Origin: Bog-793 sp050010315
Lineage (GTDB): Bacteria; Actinomycetota; Acidimicrobiia; Acidimicrobiales; Bog-793
Direction of reading: 5' to 3'
DNA: 5,597 nt
Assembly: GCA_050010315.1 (NCBI GenBank)
Contig: JBEKLG010000120.1
Coordinates: forward strand, 1-5,597
A program made the position numbers and the translations under genes. The notes under the pieces were generated by a model, which saw nothing but the letters and a program-made list of their open reading frames with translations, did not search any database and was not told the DNA's origin. Positions 1 through 5,597 of the stretch are shown in pieces (position 1 is the stretch's first letter; every line of letters starts with the position of its first letter).

Positions 1-17
1 CGTCCCGTCATCGGGGC

Positions 18-1229
18 ATGGCCAGGTACATTCGGGGATCTGTGCTTGGCCGCCGAGTTCCCGTCCGAGAGTTGACCGAGGCGGAAACGAACGCATGGCG
101 GGAACTGGCGGAACGTGCCGTGGAACCGAATCCCTTCTCCGAGCCAGGCTGCCTCATTCCTGCGGCACGCCACCTTCCCAGCGGAGCCGACATCTCACTT
201 GTGATCGCGGAGGAGGCCGGCCGGTTCTTCGGCTGCTTCCCAACGCTCACGGTCCCGGCCGGGGTCCGCCCGAGCACTTCCTGGCGAGGTGTGCGACGTC
301 CCGTGTTCACGAACGAAGTGCTGCGCGTGCACCACGACGGTACGCCGCTCCTCGACGGGGAACGGGGCGTCGACGCCGCCATGGCACTGCTCTCGGCGCT
401 CAGCGGGCGCGATCGTGACGCGAATGCGGGAATCCTCGTGCTTGAAAAGCTCGACGCCGACGGGCCGGTTGCGTCCTGCCTTGCGGCGGCCGCCGCAGCG
501 CTCCCGCTGCCGATTTACACGTATCACTCCTGGTCACGCCCAATGGTGCGACGACGCGAAGACTTAACCTACCGCCGGATCCACGGGGATGACACGCTCG
601 AAAAGCTCGCGCGGAAGCGCCGTCTGCTCGGAGAGAAGCTCGGTGGCGACGTGCGCCTCGTCGATCGCAGCGCCGACGCCTCGGCGATCGACACCCTTAT
701 CGCGATCGAGTCCGCTGGATGGAAGGGGCGAGCAGGTGTCGCGCTGGCTTCGCGCCCTGGGGAGCCGGAATGGCTGCGCGAACTGTGCGATCGCTTCCGA
801 TCAGAGCACCGCCTCCTGCTGTACTGCTTACAGGCCGAAGACACCGTTCTCGCGATGAAGCTCATGATCAGGGGAGGGGAGGGGCTCTTCTCCGTATGGA
901 CAGTCTACGACGAGAAATACGCCCACTACTCTCCTGGGAACCAGCTCTTGCTCGACACCATCGATCGCTTCCACGAAGAGACCGATGCCCAATGGATTGA
1001 CACCTGTACCTACGAAGGCAACACGACCTACCTCCTCATGTACCCGGACCGCCGTACCGTGTCGACCGTCGTCCTCGCCGTCGGGGGACGGGTCGACCGC
1101 GCCTGGTTCCGGATCTCTCTCGTGCCCTACCGCCTGTTTGGCGCAGATTCGGCGTTTCGACGCCGACACAGAGGGCTGATCCGCGCTTTCGACCGGCTGC
1201 TGGCAGCGCTGAAAATCCTCCCGAACTAG
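18..1229 (+). CDS. CelD/BcsL-type GNAT acyltransferase, paralog 1
   Basis: 403-residue protein, recognised by motif pattern as a GNAT-superfamily acyltransferase of the CelD/BcsL (Acetyltransf_6, FemAB-like) group. The N-terminal half has the family's NPF..PGCLIPAA segment (residues 38-50), then a strand-rich RFFGCFP stretch (69-75). The C-terminal acyltransferase half starts near a basic helix (LARKRRLLGEKL, 197-208). It continues with the hallmark ESAGWKG (231-237), a DTVLAMKLM strand (275-283), YDEKYAHYSPG (297-307) and FHEETDAQWID (318-328). No signal peptide or clear membrane span is seen, so it is probably cytosolic. A basic tail (381-387, RRRHRGL) might touch membrane or a partner. The ATG at 18 is chosen because the M-x-R-Y-I start matches paralog 2; only a GGGG one base upstream could serve as an SD, so ribosome binding looks weak. 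Family members are linked to polysaccharide or lipid acylation. The substrate cannot be read from sequence, and an aminoacyl or other acyl donor is possible. Confidence 0.85.
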   Translation: MARYIRGSVLGRRVPVRELTEAETNAWRELAERAVEPNPFSEPGCLIPAARHLPSGADISLVIAEEAGRFFGCFPTLTVPAGVRPSTSWRGVRRPVFTNEVLRVHHDGTPLLDGERGVDAAMALLSALSGRDRDANAGILVLEKLDADGPVASCLAAAAAALPLPIYTYHSWSRPMVRRREDLTYRRIHGDDTLEKLARKRRLLGEKLGGDVRLVDRSADASAIDTLIAIESAGWKGRAGVALASRPGEPEWLRELCDRFRSEHRLLLYCLQAEDTVLAMKLMIRGGEGLFSVWTVYDEKYAHYSPGNQLLLDTIDRFHEETDAQWIDTCTYEGNTTYLLMYPDRRTVSTVVLAVGGRVDRAWFRISLVPYRLFGADSAFRRRHRGLIRAFDRLLAALKILPN

Positions 1230-1413
1230 GACGCGTCTGCACGAAATCGAACAACGCTGGCCAAACGAGAGGGTAGATCGTGCGCGACTCGCGACATTCG
1301 TTGGCAACCTCATCTTGAGGCAGAAGGAGAGCCCTGCCAGCCATAGCTACGATCCCGTCTGAGCCCGAGGCGCGCTGTCGCGATGGCCATCAGGGTCTTC
1401 TGTTCTCCGGGGT
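1230..1413. other. Intergenic spacer between paralogs 1 and 2
   Basis: This 184-bp gap holds no convincing gene. It has two weak inverted repeats. One is a bulged stem, GCCAA(A)CGA at 1260-1268 with TCGTTGGC at 1298-1305. The other is a perfect 5-bp stem with a 3-base loop at 1308-1320 (CCTCA-TCT-TGAGG). Neither is followed by a T-run. A TACGAT at 1348-1353 resembles a -10 box (4 of 6 matches) but has no partner -35 at normal spacing. The gap is long for a tight operon, so paralog 2 may have its own promoter. Immediately before the starts, paralogs 1 and 2 share CGGGG, one or two bases from the start codon. Confidence 0.4.
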
Positions 1414-2628
1414 GTGACCAGGTACATTCATGGGTTTGTGCACGGCCGCATCGTCCCCATCACCGAATTGACAGCCGCGGAAATCGCCTCATGGCGGGAT
1501 CTGGCAGAACGCGCGCTTGATCCGAATCCTCTTTTCGAGCCGGGTTGCCTCGTCCCTGCGGCCGACCATTTGCCGAACGGACCGGCAATTTCGCTCGTGA
1601 TCGCAGAGTCTGGGGGTCGATTCTTCGGTTGTTTTCCAGTCCACCGGACCCCGGCGAACGCCCGTCCGAGCGCGGCTTGGGGGGGTGTCCGCCTTCCCAC
1701 GTTCACAACCCAGGTCATCTGGCGCCACCGCTTCGACGGAACCCCGTTGCTCGCGGGGGAACGGACCGCTGAAGCGGCGACGACACTGCTCTCCGTACTC
1801 AACACCGAGAGTCATGCTCTCGACGCAGGAATACTCGTCCTTGAGTGGCTCGACGCCGACGGTCCGGTCGCATCACACCTCACGGCGGCGGCCGCGGCGC
1901 TGGCGCTCCCGCTGTACACCTATCACTCCTGGTTACGTCCCGTTGTTCGCCGGCGTGCGGAGTTGACGTACCGCGAGATTCACGGTGGGAAGTTCCTGCG
2001 CAACCTCGGACGACTGCGTCGACAACTCGACGAGAAACTCAGCGGCGAACTGCAGCTCGTCGACCGCAGCGCCGATGTTTCGGCAGTGGACGAGCTCCTC
2101 GCCATAGAGGCTGCCGGCTACAAGGGAAGATCCGGCGTGGCGTTGGCCGCGTTCGCCGGCGAGCCTGAGTGGTTCCACGAGATGTGTGACCGGTTCCGAT
2201 CAGAAGGTCGCCTTCTTCTCTACTGCCTGCAGGCCGGAGACGCCGTGGTCGCTATGCAGCTCATGTTGCGTGGCGGCGAAGGACTCTTCCTACTGGAGCT
2301 CACCTACGACGAGCAATGGTCCCACTATCGTCCCGGGCTTCAGCTTCATCTTGATGCAATCGACCGTTTTCATGAGACGACCGACGCGCGGTGGTTGGAT
2401 TCCTGCACCTACGAGGACAACGAAACGTTGCTGCGTATGTATCCCGACCGTCGCGCCGTCTCGACCGTGCTTGTCGGCATCGGCGGACGAATCGACCGAC
2501 TCTTCCTTCGATCCTCCCTTGTGCCTTACCGCATATTTGGCGCTGGGTCGACAGTCCGTACTCACCACAAAGGTCTGGCGCGCGCCGTGGATTGGGGGGT
2601 GTCGAAACTAAGGATCGTGCCTCGATAG
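1414..2628 (+). CDS. CelD/BcsL-type GNAT acyltransferase, paralog 2
   Basis: 404-residue protein, closest in this window to paralog 1: 53 of the first 80 positions are identical by ungapped hand count, and the two differ in length by one residue, in the loop before DGTPLL. It carries the same family blocks: NPLFEPGCLVPAA (38-50), GRFFGCFP (68-75), a basic helix rich in R and L (around 199-208), EAAGYKG (232-238), YDE (298-300) and FHETTDARWLD (319-329). Two hallmark positions differ from both other copies: the usual W in GWKG is Y here, and YSPG reads YRPG (305-308). These may tune substrate fit rather than abolish activity, since the rest of the fold signature is intact. The start is GTG at 1414; the only other in-frame candidate before the upstream stop at 1360 is a CTG at 1375, and the M-T-R-Y-I start aligns with paralog 1. 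No strong SD is seen. Substrate is unknown. Confidence 0.85.
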   Translation: MTRYIHGFVHGRIVPITELTAAEIASWRDLAERALDPNPLFEPGCLVPAADHLPNGPAISLVIAESGGRFFGCFPVHRTPANARPSAAWGGVRLPTFTTQVIWRHRFDGTPLLAGERTAEAATTLLSVLNTESHALDAGILVLEWLDADGPVASHLTAAAAALALPLYTYHSWLRPVVRRRAELTYREIHGGKFLRNLGRLRRQLDEKLSGELQLVDRSADVSAVDELLAIEAAGYKGRSGVALAAFAGEPEWFHEMCDRFRSEGRLLLYCLQAGDAVVAMQLMLRGGEGLFLLELTYDEQWSHYRPGLQLHLDAIDRFHETTDARWLDSCTYEDNETLLRMYPDRRAVSTVLVGIGGRIDRLFLRSSLVPYRIFGAGSTVRTHHKGLARAVDWGVSKLRIVPR

Positions 2629-2735
2629 GCGGCGCGCGGGAACAAGACCAGATCGCCCACGGCGCGCCAGTGGATCGATCGGAGGCAAGCCTCGTCGTGA
2701 CGCAGGATCGGTCAACGCCGCGTCAACTCTTCGCC

Positions 2736-2751
2736 CCACGACGTCTCGTGG
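2736..2751. terminator. Candidate hairpin between convergent genes
   Basis: A perfect 6-bp stem with a tetraloop (CCACGA-CGTC-TCGTGG) lies in the 159-bp gap between paralog 2 and the methyltransferase, which converge. Its place suits a shared terminator, and it is closer to the methyltransferase stop (about 37 bp) than to the paralog 2 stop. There is no T-run on either strand, so it is not a canonical intrinsic terminator. Two other possible stems lie in the same gap: GGCGCGC at 2631-2637 with GCGCGCC at 2662-2668, and GAGG-CAAG-CCTC at 2682-2693. Confidence 0.35.
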
Positions 2752-2787
2752 CAGAAGCAGCCGGGATAAAGGAATAAGTCGGCCCGG

Positions 2788-3624
2788 TCAGGGCGTGCCC
2801 TCGGGATCCAGGGTCGCATTTTTGCGCGCGAGCACGTAGAAGTATGCGGGGACCGTCACGTTGTCGGTGATCGGCTCGCCTTCAGGACTGCGAAACTCGA
2901 GAACTGAGGACCCGAGAGAACCGAGCACCTGTCTCTCGGTCGAGGGCAGGCTCCAGTGCGCCAGCAGCTCGCCAAGGTAGGAGAACATCGTGCCGATCGC
3001 CCAGGAACCGTGATCCTCTTGGCAGTTCCTGAAATGCCACCAGTTCTGGTATTTCAGCCTGTAGCGAGGCATGGAAGAAGGAAGTCGGCGGAGGAAGCGC
3101 AGGAGCCGCGGTAGCCTCTCATTCCACGTAATCGGGATCGCCCATGGCGGCCGGTGGTACCAGGGCCCGTTCCTGTTGAGCGTCGAGTAGAGGAGCAGGC
3201 CTCCCCGTCGGAGCACCCGCAGCATCTCCGCGAGGGTCACCAGCCGGGCCTCGTGGTCAAGGCTATCGATGCCGTTGAAGCTGAAGAAGACGAACGAGAA
3301 TGCCTCGTCATCGAACATCGAGAGGTTTCGCGCGTCGCCCTCACGGACATCGAGACCCGGATACGCCTGACGGCAGGCTTCGACCATCTCGGGTGAGTAG
3401 TCGACAGCCACATACCCGGACGAAAGCGGACGCAGCATCCAGGCGGTACGACCGCCACCGACACCAATATCGAGTATCGGCTCCGACCGCACCTCGTCGG
3501 CGATCTTGTTGACCATTATTCGCTCGCCAGCGTCAGCCCAGCCTGCTCGCAGGCGGTACTCGTCCACTCGCGCCTTCCGGCGATACTCGCGCAGGTTCTC
3601 AACGTTCGGTGAGAAGGGGGGCAT
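2788..3624 (-). CDS. Class I SAM-dependent methyltransferase
   Basis: 278-residue protein with a Rossmann-type methyltransferase core of the Methyltransf_11/25 kind. Motif I is ILDIGVGGG (residues 50-58), the SAM-binding glycine loop. The acidic residue after strand 2 is D75 (VAVDYSPEM), which should bind the SAM ribose. GDA (96-98) fits the adenine-binding motif, FFSFNGIDSLDH (113-124) the strand 4 region, and VLRRGGLLLYST (137-148) the strand 5 block. The C-terminal ~130 residues, rich in W, Y, R and P, probably form the substrate-recognition part and give no specific family match that I recognise. Start choice: the ATG at 3624 has GGAG five bases upstream. An in-frame ATG at 3678 would add 18 residues but places GGAG only one base before the start. 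The gene runs opposite to its neighbours: convergent with paralog 2 and divergent from paralog 3. It may methylate a sugar, lipid or small molecule made by the same locus; this is inference from context only. Confidence 0.85.
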   Translation of the reverse strand: MPPFSPNVENLREYRRKARVDEYRLRAGWADAGERIMVNKIADEVRSEPILDIGVGGGRTAWMLRPLSSGYVAVDYSPEMVEACRQAYPGLDVREGDARNLSMFDDEAFSFVFFSFNGIDSLDHEARLVTLAEMLRVLRRGGLLLYSTLNRNGPWYHRPPWAIPITWNERLPRLLRFLRRLPSSMPRYRLKYQNWWHFRNCQEDHGSWAIGTMFSYLGELLAHWSLPSTERQVLGSLGSSVLEFRSPEGEPITDNVTVPAYFYVLARKNATLDPEGTP

Positions 3625-3629
3625 TCTCG

Positions 3630-3633
3630 CTCC
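3630..3633 (-). promoter_or_regulatory. Shine-Dalgarno site of the methyltransferase
   Basis: On the minus strand GGAG is followed by CGAGA and then ATG, a five-base spacing that is near ideal. This site is the reason for preferring the start at 3624 over the upstream ATG at 3678. It is the clearest ribosome binding site in the window; none of the three acyltransferase paralogs has one of similar quality. Confidence 0.6.
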
Positions 3634-3729
3634 AGTTCCCCCTTTCAAGCTCAGCGCGGCGCAAAATCTACTGCACATTCTCCGGTCGGCGACGAGATGA
3701 CCCCGGAAGCGATCCTCCTGACGAAACCG

Positions 3730-3760
3730 ATTACATCACAACGGCACCCGTTACATTCAA
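3730..3760 (-). promoter_or_regulatory. Possible methyltransferase promoter
   Basis: On the minus strand TTGAAT (3755-3760, 4 of 6 matches to TTGACA) is followed after 19 bp by TGTAAT (3730-3735, 5 of 6 matches to TATAAT). This would start a transcript about 100 bases before the 3624 start codon, inside the divergent gap. The spacing is longer than optimal and the -35 half overlaps the N-terminal remnant of paralog 3, so chance similarity is quite possible. Confidence 0.22.
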
Positions 3761-3766
3761 TGGATC
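3746..3766 (+). other. Relict N-terminal codons of paralog 3
   Basis: Read in the frame of paralog 3, these seven codons give T-R-Y-I-Q-W-I directly before its GTG start. They align with T-R-Y-I-H-G-F of paralog 2 and A-R-Y-I-R-G-S of paralog 1. The codon at the position of their start codons is GGC (3743-3745). The frame stays open back to a TGA at 3719-3721 but holds no ATG, GTG, TTG or CTG; only rare starts such as ATT at 3755 or ATC at 3764 are available. The stretch therefore looks like former coding sequence that lost its start codon, unless a non-canonical start is used. Confidence 0.6.
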
Positions 3767-4999
3767 GTGAATGGTCGAACGGCACTGATCCGTGAACTCA
3801 CCGAGACTGACGAACGCGCCTGGCGAGAACTCGCCAAACGTGCGATCGAGCCAAACCCTCTCTTCGAGCCGGACTGCCTGATACCCGCGTCGCGCTATCT
3901 CTTACGCGGGGACGACATGCGACTCGTCATCGCCGAGGATGACGGGCGATTCTTCGGATGCTTTCCCGTGCTCCGAATTGCGTCGAACGGCCGCCCGAGT
4001 GGGACCTGGCGCGGAATTCGGCGCGCCACGCTCTCAAGTCAGGTGCGGCGACTCCAATTCAACGGCACTCCACTCATCGATTGCGAACGAAGCGCCGAGG
4101 CGGCGACAGCGTTGTTCTCGAGGCTCGCCCGCAGCGCTCTCAGCCTCGGCGCCGGTGTGCTCGTGCTTGAGGATCTCGCTGCCGATGGGCCGGTTGCGGG
4201 ATACATCGACGGCGCAGCCAAGGCTGTCGGGCTTCCCCTCTACCGCTACCATTCCTGGTCTCGCCCGACCGTGCGGCGGCGAACCGAGCTGACCTATCGG
4301 AACAGCCACGGAGGTGAGCACCGCCGCCGCCTCGCAAGGAAAGCCCGCCAGCTCGGCCGAACCCTCGACGGCGAAGTGCACGTCGTGGACCGCAGCGCCG
4401 ACGAGTCCGCTGTCGACACACTCCTCGCCATGGAAGCCGCAGGCTGGAAAGGGGAAATCGGCGACTTCGCAGAGGCGAGCCCCGGTTCACCAGCCTGGTT
4501 CCGCGGCGGCGCCATGATGCTCCACCCGGGGGAACCCGACTGGTTCCGCGAGATGTGCGACCGTTTTCGCGAGTCGGGCCGTCTCGTACTGTACAGCTTG
4601 GAGGTCGGGGACACTGCGGTTGCCATGCAGCTCATGGTGCGTGCTGGAGAAGGGCTTTTCGACCTCGTAATGGCCTACGACGAGACCTACGCACGCTTCT
4701 CTCCGGGAATGCAGCTCGTCATCGAGGCCATCGACCGTTTCCATGAGACGACCGACGCCCAGTGGATTGACTCCTGCTGCAGCGAGTCCAATCGGACCAT
4801 GCCGCGTCTGTTCCCGGACCGCCGCGTGATCTCAACAGTGCTTGTCGGCTTCGGAGGACACTTCGACCGCTTCCTTCTCCGTCTCTACGCTCAGACATTC
4901 CGCATGCTCGGCCCTGATTCATCGCTCCGTCGTCGGCATCCCCGATTATCGGCTGCAGTGGATTGGACCGCGTCAAGACTGAGGCTTCAGCCCGCCTAG
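3767..4999 (+). CDS. CelD/BcsL-type GNAT acyltransferase, paralog 3
   Basis: 410-residue protein, the most divergent copy: about 40 of 72 N-terminal positions match paralog 2 by hand count. The family blocks are present: NPLFEPDCLIPAS (30-42), GRFFGCFP (60-67), a basic helix HRRRLARKARQL (195-206), EAAGWKG (223-229), YDETYARFSPG (314-324) and FHETTDAQWID (335-345). Two changes set it apart. The canonical GTG start falls eight residues inside the N-terminus of the other copies, with the lost residues still encoded upstream. A 15-residue insertion follows GWKG, with PGSPAWFR (239-246) echoed by PGEPDWFR (254-261). These account exactly for the length: 403 minus 8 plus 15 gives 410. No SD is visible before the GTG. 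The gene diverges from the methyltransferase across a gap of about 140 bp and converges on thiE. With no frameshift or stop and intact motifs, it is probably a working gene. Substrate is unknown, as for the other copies. Confidence 0.83.
   Translation: MNGRTALIRELTETDERAWRELAKRAIEPNPLFEPDCLIPASRYLLRGDDMRLVIAEDDGRFFGCFPVLRIASNGRPSGTWRGIRRATLSSQVRRLQFNGTPLIDCERSAEAATALFSRLARSALSLGAGVLVLEDLAADGPVAGYIDGAAKAVGLPLYRYHSWSRPTVRRRTELTYRNSHGGEHRRRLARKARQLGRTLDGEVHVVDRSADESAVDTLLAMEAAGWKGEIGDFAEASPGSPAWFRGGAMMLHPGEPDWFREMCDRFRESGRLVLYSLEVGDTAVAMQLMVRAGEGLFDLVMAYDETYARFSPGMQLVIEAIDRFHETTDAQWIDSCCSESNRTMPRLFPDRRVISTVLVGFGGHFDRFLLRLYAQTFRMLGPDSSLRRRHPRLSAAVDWTASRLRLQPA
4481..4549 (+). repeat. Imperfect 15-codon duplication in paralog 3
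   Basis: Two units 45 bp apart, at 4481-4504 and 4526-4549, encode PGSPAWFR and PGEPDWFR. They share 18 of 24 bases, including an exact 11-base CTGGTTCCGCG (4495-4505 and 4540-4550). Paralogs 1 and 2 have one such unit, PGEPEW(L/F), nine residues after GWKG, which lines up with the first unit here. The second half of each 15-codon unit does not match, so either the copy has diverged or only the first eight codons were duplicated along with new sequence. Confidence 0.6.
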
Positions 5000-5040
5000 T
5001 TGTGCTGCCCAGGAACGCGCCCTTGACACCGCCATCTCTT

Positions 5041-5059
5041 CCTGCGTGCTGGACGCGGG
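5041..5059. terminator. Candidate hairpin between paralog 3 and thiE
   Basis: CCTGCGT-GCTGG-ACGCGGG forms a 7-bp stem with one G-U pair and a 5-base loop, in the 91-bp gap between these convergent genes. Position and GC-rich stem fit a terminator serving one or both genes. No T-run follows on either strand, so the call rests on placement and pairing alone. Confidence 0.35.
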
Positions 5060-5090
5060 CCGACGCTGCGGTCCGAGATGCAGAGCGGCG

Positions 5091-5597
5091 TCACCGACCC
5101 CAGCGCCGTCGTAGCTCTCCTGCGGCGGCGCGAGGGTCACGAGCCCCGCAAATCGCTGCGACGACCGCGACCCCGGCGGCGCCGACGGCAGCCAGTTCCG
5201 CGACATGCTCGGCGTCGATTCCGCCAATCGCGACACAGGGGAGAGGTGAAATAGAGCACACCATGTGCAGCGCTTCGACGCCCATGGCCGGCGCAGCATT
5301 GAGCTTCGTCTGGGTGGCGTAGATCGGACCGACGCCGAGGTAGTCGACCGTCCCCCGAGGGAACGCCGTAGCGGTCTCCGCCTCCATCAGGTTCGTCACC
5401 GACCATCCGATGACGAGCTCCGGTCCGGCAATTTTTCGGGCCGCTTCGGCGGGGAGGTCGGACTGCCCGAGGTGGACCCCGTCTGCGCCTGCCGCCATCG
5501 CCACGTCAAGACGATCGTTGACAACGAAGCCGATCCCCTCCTTGGCGAGCAGGTCACGGAGTTCGAGCGCCGTGCTGAGCAGCTCACGAGTCGTCGC
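5091..5597 (-). CDS. thiE: Thiamine-phosphate synthase ThiE, 5' end cut by window
   Basis: The visible 168 residues are the C-terminal part of ThiE, which joins hydroxymethylpyrimidine diphosphate and thiazole phosphate to give thiamine phosphate plus pyrophosphate in the cytosol. Against the usual ~210 residues, some 40 N-terminal residues lie beyond the window edge; the frame is open to the last base, so no start codon can be given. Visible blocks, numbered from the first visible residue: VVNDRLDVA (25-33) and DGVHLGQSD (39-47), which line the diphosphate and metal site; IGWSVTN (63-69); YLGVGPIYATQTK (86-98), with the TxTK phosphate-binding motif; CVAIGGI (121-127) and GVAVVAAI (142-149), the phosphate-binding end of the TIM barrel. 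Many ThiE proteins have H where the SVT motif has T; this looks like family variation. No other thiamine gene is in the window, so operon membership is unknown. Confidence 0.92.
   Translation of the reverse strand, partial: ATTRELLSTALELRDLLAKEGIGFVVNDRLDVAMAAGADGVHLGQSDLPAEAARKIAGPELVIGWSVTNLMEAETATAFPRGTVDYLGVGPIYATQTKLNAAPAMGVEALHMVCSISPLPCVAIGGIDAEHVAELAAVGAAGVAVVAAICGARDPRAAAGELRRRWGR

Noticed and set aside
828..1313. 161-codon minus-strand open frame across the end of paralog 1
   Set aside because: It lies antisense to conserved acyltransferase blocks and shows no recognisable motif. High-GC DNA readily gives such open antisense frames.
1308..1320. CCTCA-TCT-TGAGG stem in the gap after paralog 1
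   Set aside because: It has only five pairs and no T-run, and lies about 80 bp past the stop codon. This is too weak to call a terminator.
1382..1391. 10-bp palindrome GATGGCCATC before paralog 2
   Set aside because: A palindrome of this length is expected by chance in a few kilobases, and no second copy occurs upstream of paralog 1 or 3.
2391..2777. 128-codon + strand frame over the end of paralog 2 and the following gap
   Set aside because: Most of it is the wrong frame of paralog 2, and the remainder has no motif or ribosome site. Convergent-gap filler is the simpler reading.
3625..3678. 18-residue N-terminal extension of the methyltransferase (ATG at 3678)
   Set aside because: Its ribosome site would be only one base from the ATG, whereas the ATG at 3624 has GGAG at five bases. 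The extension also shows no family similarity that I can see.
3714..3719. Perfect AGGAGG on the minus strand
   Set aside because: No ATG, GTG or TTG follows at a usable distance, so it is unlikely to serve translation.
3731..3756. TTACAT direct repeat at 20-bp spacing (3731-3736 and 3751-3756)
   Set aside because: The second copy falls in the R-Y-I codons conserved with the other paralogs, so the pair is likely coincidence rather than an operator.
4963..5322. 119-codon + strand frame opposite thiE
   Set aside because: It is antisense to well-conserved ThiE motifs and consists of low-complexity A, R, P and S translation typical of a high-GC shadow frame.

Overview
The window is high-GC bacterial DNA (GC clearly above 60% by eye) with GTG as well as ATG starts and compact intergenic spaces. 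Base composition and codon use would suit an actinobacterium or a similar high-GC lineage, but nothing here fixes the taxon. I see no rRNA, tRNA, CRISPR array, transposase or integrase.

Layout: three paralogous + strand genes of 403, 404 and 410 codons lie at 18-1229, 1414-2628 and 3767-4999. Each encodes a CelD/BcsL-type protein of the GNAT superfamily (the Acetyltransf_6, FemAB-like group). Copies 1 and 2 are tandem, 184 bp apart. Between copies 2 and 3, on the opposite strand, lies a class I SAM-dependent methyltransferase (2788-3624). At the right edge, also on the minus strand, is the 3' part of thiE, thiamine-phosphate synthase (5091 to the window end), which converges on copy 3.

How the genes may work together: CelD/BcsL-type proteins are usually linked to acylation or similar modification of exported polysaccharides or glycolipids, and small methyltransferases are common in such loci. 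A surface-glycan or lipid-modification locus is therefore the most natural reading. The window contains no glycosyltransferase, flippase or polymerase to confirm it. The methyltransferase is not co-transcribed with the acyltransferases. thiE is a housekeeping thiamine gene that probably marks the edge of the cluster.

The most informative details concern the paralogs. Copy 3 keeps an in-frame remnant of the shared N-terminus (T-R-Y-I) upstream of its first usable start codon, so its start appears to have been lost and moved about 8 codons downstream. Copy 3 also has a 15-codon insertion directly after the conserved GWKG motif, which looks like an imperfect local duplication. No clearly new multi-gene system is visible. 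The tandem family expansion with divergence near the predicted active region is the main point of interest.
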